Made by a program: the position numbers and the translations under genes
Shown here: positions 57,686 to 64,000 of the stretch, piece by piece
Layout of the letters: each line of letters opens with the position of its first letter
How positions within the stretch are numbered: the stretch's first letter is position 1
From: Micropterus salmoides
Lineage: Eukaryota; Chordata; Actinopteri; Centrarchiformes; Centrarchidae
Reading direction: 5' to 3'
Assembly: GCF_014851395.1 (NCBI RefSeq)
Contig: NW_024041039.1
Coordinates: forward strand, 7,059,177-7,123,176
DNA: 64,000 nt
The notes under the pieces: model-generated
Told to the model about the DNA's origin: nothing
Database searches by the model: none
The model's input: only the letters and a program-made list of their open reading frames with translations

Positions 57686-60600
57686 CTATGAGGAGAATAA
57701 GACACAAATGGAAGTCAGAAAGCATTTCATCCTTGTGTGTGGTTTTAGAAAATAAAATCCCAGGCAATGTTTACCAATGATTTCAAGGCCTAATTGGAGT
57801 CTGTATTGACTTGCCACTCTCACCTCTAGACACAGATGCAGAGTTGCATTTACATTAAAGAAATAAAGAAAGAAATGTGTATTGTGAAGTACAAACTAAA
57901 CCAAAATGATGATTATATGTAAAGGCCCCCTTGTAATGAATAGAACATGAATGGTGTTTAAATGTTGCACGAGCCCGGGCAGTGGATGCGTTTCAGCCGA
58001 GGCCTAATGGCTGAATATTTCATTCTGCTGGGTTAATGCAGAGTGGCAGTGCTGAAAAAGCAGCGCCTCTATCTTTTCAACTGCACAACAAAGCCTGTAA
58101 TTACTGTTCCTTCCCCTTCATCCATCTATCCATCTTTCCAGCACTCTCTCCCTACATCTGAGTCCATCACTCACTCACCTGACTCCCTGTTTCTTTCGCC
58201 ACCCTCACTGGGTGCCTGCCACTCTCAGCGCTGCCATCACCCCCCACTCTATCCGTCTCTTCCCATACTCCATTCAGCTTGCTCTCCCTTCTCTTCCATC
58301 CATTCTTCCTCATTGTCCATCTCCTCATCCTCCGTCAGTGCCCATCCTCCCTCTGACTTCCGAGGTAATGAGGAACCTCTGTGAAGGCAGGGGAAAGCCC
58401 CTTTCATAACCATCTGTTTTTGGCCGCATTATTTCCCAATCCATCATCATGTGTGTTTTTTCCCCCAAGTGACCTCCCAGTCAATAACGGCCATGACGAC
58501 GCTAAACCCCTCTGGCAGATAGTGATGCTCATTAGTTTGTAAACTGCCTGTAGTTGTGTCTCCTGGTGAGTTCGGCTCTCACCAAGCTGTCATATAAAAT
58601 ATGAATGGCCTTGGAGAGCAAGCTAACAACCAATACAAAGCATAGGTTATTCCCACCTTAACTGCTAAGCAGCCGAAGCATGAGGATAGGAGGACCAGAA
58701 CTGCAGGGTTGGATGAGAAATAGCATCCGGTGGCCAAATGCGTGGGAAAGATAATATGCACATACGTTTTTATGTTTCTCTTTATCCATTATTTATTCAG
58801 AGGAGACTTGCTGAGCATGCATGCATGCTTTTATCCAGGAACACCCTGCTTCACATTCATGCTTTACACACATTTACACCTCAGAGATGCCCAGTACAAC
58901 CACAGTCCTGAGCTGTTCCTCACAGTAGCCACCGGAGGCTGAATGCACTCATGCTCTAACTTGTTTTCCAGTTACAGGCCCGGTTCTGTATATTCATAAT
59001 TGCATTTTTAAATTTTGAATGTATAGTGAAGTCTGTGACTATTTGGACGCATTCTGTTGTTTTGGTTCCATAACACCATTGCAGTGGATTTGGTTGAAGA
59101 ACTGACAATATAGATCTGGTAACTGCTACAAACTCTTATTATTTTGTGTATCACATACTCACAACAGGTTTGAAAAAAGAAACCACTCCTCCCCACCATA
59201 CATATACATGCATACACATATTGTGTCTTCCTGGAGTGTAGGTGCAGTGGGAAGTCTACCAGCATGCACCTGGAAAACATTTTATGGACATCAATCTCTG
59301 ATCTCTGCAATGTTAGTGGTGTGTTTAACATTTTGTCCTAAAGTGTTCCCACTGTTCCTAAAGTTCATCTGTGGTTATTTCAGTCAGTATTAATATTGTT
59401 AGACTGTGAGTGTTGCGGTGTGTGGTATTAGCAACCCATCCTCAGATGTGAGTGCAAAGATGGTCTGTTGCTGTGCTGGATGCTCTGCCCTGAAGCTAAT
59501 AAAGCTCCTTGTTGAACTAGAAACACTGACTTGCTGAGTTCTTCTGAGAGAAAACTCTAGTTCACTGCAATATGTATGTTCCAAAACACTCAAAAAGTAA
59601 ATAGACTACCTCAATGTTCGTTTATATATATTTGTATATAGCAATTTATTGGCAAAGTGACAATACACACAATGATTTCACTGGTCATCAGCAAAGAAGT
59701 GACTACACAAATTTTAATACTACTAAAAATTTACAATGGCAATCTATTATAACTGCCCTAGCGGTAGGAGTAGCCTAGAGCAGTCATCCTCCATACTGAG
59801 TTTGAGCTGCTCCCTACCTCTGGCAAACAGAAGGATCAATAAGCGATATTTTATGCCTATTGTAATACATTTAATGAACAAACTGCACTAATTTGCACCA
59901 TTCTGTATAGAAAGAAAATTGTACACTGTGTGTAGGGGGTATTAACTGTAGTGATGTTGAGGTGTTTTTATATTTTTTTTACATTTCTATATAAGTTTAT
60001 ATAATGATGTTTTTACAGGTCTGGTGACAGCAAAGACAATTTTCCAGCCCAGGCCGGACGGTAAAGTTGTATTCGATTCTACGCTATTCTAATGTTTATC
60101 AAGGACAAATCCTTCAGAGACACTTTTCAAGCCTATACAGGGTGAGTATTTGATACTCAAAAGATAGACTTGCAGTGGGATATTCCTTTAAGAGAGTCTG
60201 AGGGTGGTCACACTCATAATGGATGAACAATGTATTGTAGAAACTGTAGCCTGTTTGATACAGTCTCTTGAAATTTTGCACTCTGTGGTAGGACAATGAC
60301 AGAGCAAAACTGCTGCTGCAAGACTGTTCCCCTAATCTGGATGTAAACACCCTCAAATAAAAGCTCCACACTTTACCATAATAGTTATCGCATCATTTCA
60401 GATGTGAAGTGCTTGTTTAATTAATGCTTGTGACCAACCTGTTGCATTTGAGACCAAAGAAAACAAAACTGCTGGTATTTGCCTTCCAACCAAGGTGCCT
60501 GGAGTATAGAAAATTTATTTTAAAAGCTAAAAACCTTTTTTTTTTTTTTGTGCAGAACATCTAATGTCTTTAAAGAGAGGTACTTTCTTAATACCACTGA

Positions 60601-61473
60601 CTTCACATTAGTTAGTTGATTAATTGGTAAAGGGTGAAGTACTCTGTTTGAATACTTTTCAAAATATGATGAATATGATAAGCTGTGGCTCTGGTTTGTG
60701 TCTTTGAAAAGGGTCATTACTCTGTTTGAGGGAGAGATGCTATAAGGGTGGAAAAACATCCATTAATCACATTTTTGTTGTTTTGGCAGTCGACTTGTCG
60801 AGATGCATGGCATGGATGTCAACTTTGACCTCCCTTGGAGTCGCAGGAGTGAAATTTACGAGAAGGCTGTGCAGTGCAGGTCTGGTGCTGCTGTAATTCA
60901 AAGCAGCCTAAAATGAGTAGTGTCATTTTAATAAGCAGATTATGTATGAGGTCACAAAAAGTTATGATCAAGCATGTTAAAGGTGATATCCACTAAATCT
61001 GAATAGTTTAGTTGAGTACTTGTGTTTTTTGTATGCATTTCTTCTCATTTACACATACTGTACTGTGAGGAGAGTTTATCCCATTTCCCTAATCTGTGAT
61101 CTTGGACCTAATTTATGTCGCTTTTGCCATTGTTTCTGTCCGTTATAATAGTATTGTACTTACTATGTTGTTGTAACAAAGCAACGTCTGTTGGAGTCTA
61201 AAGGTGCAAGAAACGTGAGCAGTAGGATGTTTAAACAGGCTATAAACATGATAACAGTACAGCAAGATTATCTAAACCTCTTTATTTGTAAATAAAACTT
61301 AAAGAAAGCACTCCTGACATGTTGATTGTAATCCCACATTGCACAACAAATCTCATAGGTCAAAATTGAACTAGGAGGTCAGTCTGTAAACTGTGATGGA
61401 TGTTTGGATATTTACAACAGTATGGTTTATAATTTTACTGTTTGCTTTAATTCTCTCTTTCAAATAAATTTTG

Positions 61474-61506
<33 letters not shown>

Positions 61507-62507
61507 ATGACAACATATATCACAGACAGATATAAATCATACAATTATAAATGCAACACTTTTGTTTTTGTGTCCTTTTATAATACTGATACAGTGAATG
61601 TGTCATTTATTAAACAAATATATTTAACTTATTTTTCTTCTGCTTTATGTATATAAACACCGTATTTAAATGTTTAAAGCAAGCAGCGACCTCCCTTTGA
61701 GCTGTCATTGTCCACTTGTTTAAATTTTTTTTGTGTGTGTGTAAGTAGGACATTTATCATTATACTGTATGGCATGCATGAATGCTTTCCATACTAATCA
61801 CTTAATTTAAGTCATTATTTAAGTTTCACAGACTCTCTATCTCAGCTTCTCTCATCCAGAGTATAATTGCTGTCTGAGAAAACAAAACAAAACACTTGAC
61901 TTTATGTCCTCTCCAGTGGAAAAAAAAAAGTATCTCCTCATTTGTGTGTAGCCTCTCTCTTTTTCCAAACCACCAACAGGAACAAATGTGGTGTTGCTTG
62001 AGTAAAAAGAAAGCTGTTTGTCTTCCATTTTCTTTTTCTCACTTCCACCATCTCTTTCCCTCTCTCACCCCTTGCCATGACTTATTTCCGTTTGTTTGTT
62101 TCTGTTCTTCACACTCTCTGTCTCCCCTCCGGTTTTGGTGCTTATAGCTGCATTAAAGTAAATAGGTAATTAATCTGTGCCTCAGGGGCTAACAGCAGCA
62201 CATACTAGCCCTGCGGCTTGCCCACAGGCTAAGAGGCAAGACAGAAGCAAGGTGTGGGTTGTTACTAATCAAACACTTTGTAAACTCACCTGCATATCCA
62301 CCCGTCTGTTCCGTCAAAATAACACAAAATGACATCTTCATTTACTCTTTCTTTAATACGAAACTTGGTTGGGACCCACTTAGTTGTTTCTTTGTGTGGA
62401 AAAACCTGATGCTTTTGATGATCTAAACTTTTTTTCAGTGCTCATTTAGAGTAACTGAAAGCAGAAATTGAAGAAACACTTGTAGCAGTGGCAGCTTGCC
62501 CAGTCAC
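57686..62507 (-). other. gfra4 intron (4.8 kb)
   Basis: Contains a TCCA/pyrimidine-rich stretch (about 58085-58345), a balanced block at 58360-58570 that may be regulatory, and (TA)n at 61481-61506. The rest is AT-rich with no recognised exon or RNA gene. Confidence 0.7.
61481..61506 (+). repeat. (TA)n microsatellite
   Basis: About 12 TA units within AT-rich intron. Confidence 0.95.
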
Positions 62508-62588
62508 CTGCAGCAATGGAGGCCAGACGAACGTAGTCAGAGCCTCTCTCCTCTGGTTCATACGGGTAGCTCTCCACCAGGCTGAGTC
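62508..62588 (-). CDS. gfra4: GFRA4-like receptor, D1-D2 linker exon (most 5' seen)
   Basis: The 81 bp exon has acceptor tgtgctggcag and donor GCTGCAG|gtgac. It supplies two bases of a preceding codon and then reads LSLVESYPYEPEERGSDYVR and LASIAA. The YPYEP motif aligns with SPYEP in the linker between domains 1 and 2 of GFRA1 (from memory: LLEDSPYEP). The last G joins AG of 57346-57685 to make Glu, keeping frame. A D1-D2 linker implies that domain 1 is encoded further upstream, beyond the right edge. Mammalian GFRA4 lacks domain 1, whereas non-mammalian GFRA4 keeps it. From here to the stop, the six exons (983 nt) encode 326 residues without a break. Confidence 0.88.
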
Positions 62589-64000
62589 CTGCCAGCACAG
62601 AGGAGAGAGATTAGGGCCTGTTGTGATGACAATCAAAAAACATGTTATTTTCTTCTTTTTTAACTGCAGAATTTGTCCTAAAACAGTACCACACAGACTC
62701 ACTATACTGTATATCATAAGTAAGTTGAGTTGTAGACAAAGTCTTGCATATGTACCCTGTCAAGTAGCAGACCAGAGATGGACACAGTACTAACCAGTGC
62801 TCTACCAAAATGTGTGTCTACTAGTACACATGGTCTCTATAGTATAACAGATAACAAAATAAATAGATAAAAGGCTGGAATAATATCACATGCCTCCATG
62901 TTTTTTAGTATGACATTTTGTTTGTGGAAATTTGAATAAACACAATATTATTTAGAAATGTACACCATATGAACACAATATACAGTAAAATAATAAAAGA
63001 CCTTCAACTAGATTTTCAAACATGGCCCCTCTACAAACACAGGGACACAAAATTACTTATTGATGCAGTACCTGTTTTTCTTTATGTCAGTGACTTTGGG
63101 GGATTTTGGTGCAGGTGCTCACTTATCCACTATCTTAAAGGAAGTTAAACTCTGAATTAAATTAACTACAATTACAAACATAGCAACAAAATTAGGTCAT
63201 ATGAGGCTGAAAATGTTGTAAAATAAGTCTGGCAATCAGCAATTTAATGTGAAGCTTCTCAAATCAGCATCAGGTTACTGAAAAACTGTAAAGTGAATCG
63301 TCTTAAGAATCCTTTCAAAGTATACCAAACATAAAAAAATGCATTTGTAACTCATAACCCTTGTTTCAAGAGCATTTAAAAGGCCATATTACAATGTGAA
63401 GCAGGTCATAACTACATGGAAACTAATTTTGTTGCCATCTAGATGATAATATTCGGTGGTTGACAAATTATTTTAAACAGCCTAAAAGTTAACATTACCC
63501 AGTGTAAAAGAGTGTTTGCTTCAGTTGTTTCACACATTTTTAATGATATGTTTATGTTATGTAGTCTATCCTGTGTATGTATTGTACCTCACTCTAGCCA
63601 GGAAACAATGATGGCTGATGTATGAAACTCAGGCAGCTGAGCTTTACTGTTTGTTTTTATGAGTCATTATCTCAATGTCATGTTATTTGCACTTCACTTG
63701 CAGTATATTCACACTGTTGCCAACTGACTTCAACTGTTGCACTCATTGTCAGTTTTAGTATATAAGTATATGCCTACATTTGAATATAAATGTACCACAA
63801 ATAATGGGGTTTAATGTAGGAAATAACAAAAGTGATAAAATAAAATGAGGGTGGGTAGAACGAAAGGAACCAGAGCCTCAGTTTGAACTATTTTTGACAA
63901 AATAATCACTCTTTGCATTTCCAGCCTGGAACTTACGGTTTACATCTAATTTGTGTGTAATGGGCAACACACACTTGATAATCTCAATAACATACTGTAC
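62589..64000 (-). other. gfra4 intron, 5' exons beyond window
   Basis: AT-rich sequence searched for the cysteine-rich domain 1 exon and the signal-peptide exon on the - strand; neither was found. Nothing else was recognised. Confidence 0.65.

Noticed and set aside
54236..62588. Assigning the receptor to GFRA1 or GFRA2
   Set aside because: THELLFCPC and the CQKLRTEYV pattern fit GFRA4 better, and the neighbour is attractin (not ATRNL1). A residual possibility of another paralog is noted in the D2 entry.
1..64000. CRISPR arrays, operons, phage or plasmid genes, rRNA and tRNA genes
   Set aside because: None is visible: no spaced identical repeats, no dense gene order and no convincing cloverleaf. 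All evidence points to vertebrate nuclear DNA.

Overview
The window is vertebrate nuclear DNA, almost certainly from a teleost and probably a percomorph. Coding sequence is sparse and split into short exons with GT/AG borders, introns are kilobases long, GT/CA microsatellites are frequent, and a fish-type Tc1 transposon and several teleost-type dispersed repeats are present. There are no operons, bacterial ribosome-binding sites or CRISPR arrays. No continuous ORF corresponds to a whole host gene; the host genes were assembled from exons whose splice phases agree.

Two host genes lie tail to tail. On the + strand are the last three coding exons of attractin (atrn): 5603-5710, 15910-16024 and 18603-18727. 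They encode the end of the cytoplasmic tail and the stop codon, and a probable 3' UTR follows. On the - strand are six coding exons of a GDNF-family receptor alpha, best matched to gfra4: 62508-62588, 57346-57685, 54236-54345, 52388-52522, 42408-42577 and 39247-39393. They run from the D1-D2 linker to a hydrophobic GPI-anchor signal and stop. The 5' ends of both genes lie outside the window. The neighbouring pair matches ATRN-GFRA4 on human 20p13, which supports both identifications.

Region by region: 1-5602 is atrn intron carrying a dispersed repeat and a structurally complete Tc1/mariner element (3543-5099) with an open DD34E transposase on the - strand. The region 5711-18602 is atrn exons and introns, with pyrimidine-rich tracts, GT microsatellites, a short near-perfect hairpin and a duplicated 25-mer. 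The region 18728-39246 is the shared 3' intergenic space: probable atrn 3' UTR, a LINE-like 3' end, an LTR-like GC-rich block near 26.0-27.3 kb, a repeat mosaic at 28.4-30.0 kb, a pyrimidine tract of about 1.65 kb (30.28-31.94 kb) and the gfra4 3' UTR. The region 39247-64000 is gfra4 exons and introns with scattered repeats.

The two genes have unrelated jobs. Attractin is a membrane accessory protein in melanocortin/agouti signalling and neural maintenance; GFRA proteins are GPI-linked co-receptors that present GDNF-family ligands to RET. I found no new multi-gene system. The points most worth checking are the intact Tc1 copy, the long pyrimidine tracts, the G-rich motif in the gfra4 3' UTR, the hairpin and duplicated word in the atrn intron, and several complex noncoding blocks that could be conserved regulatory elements.
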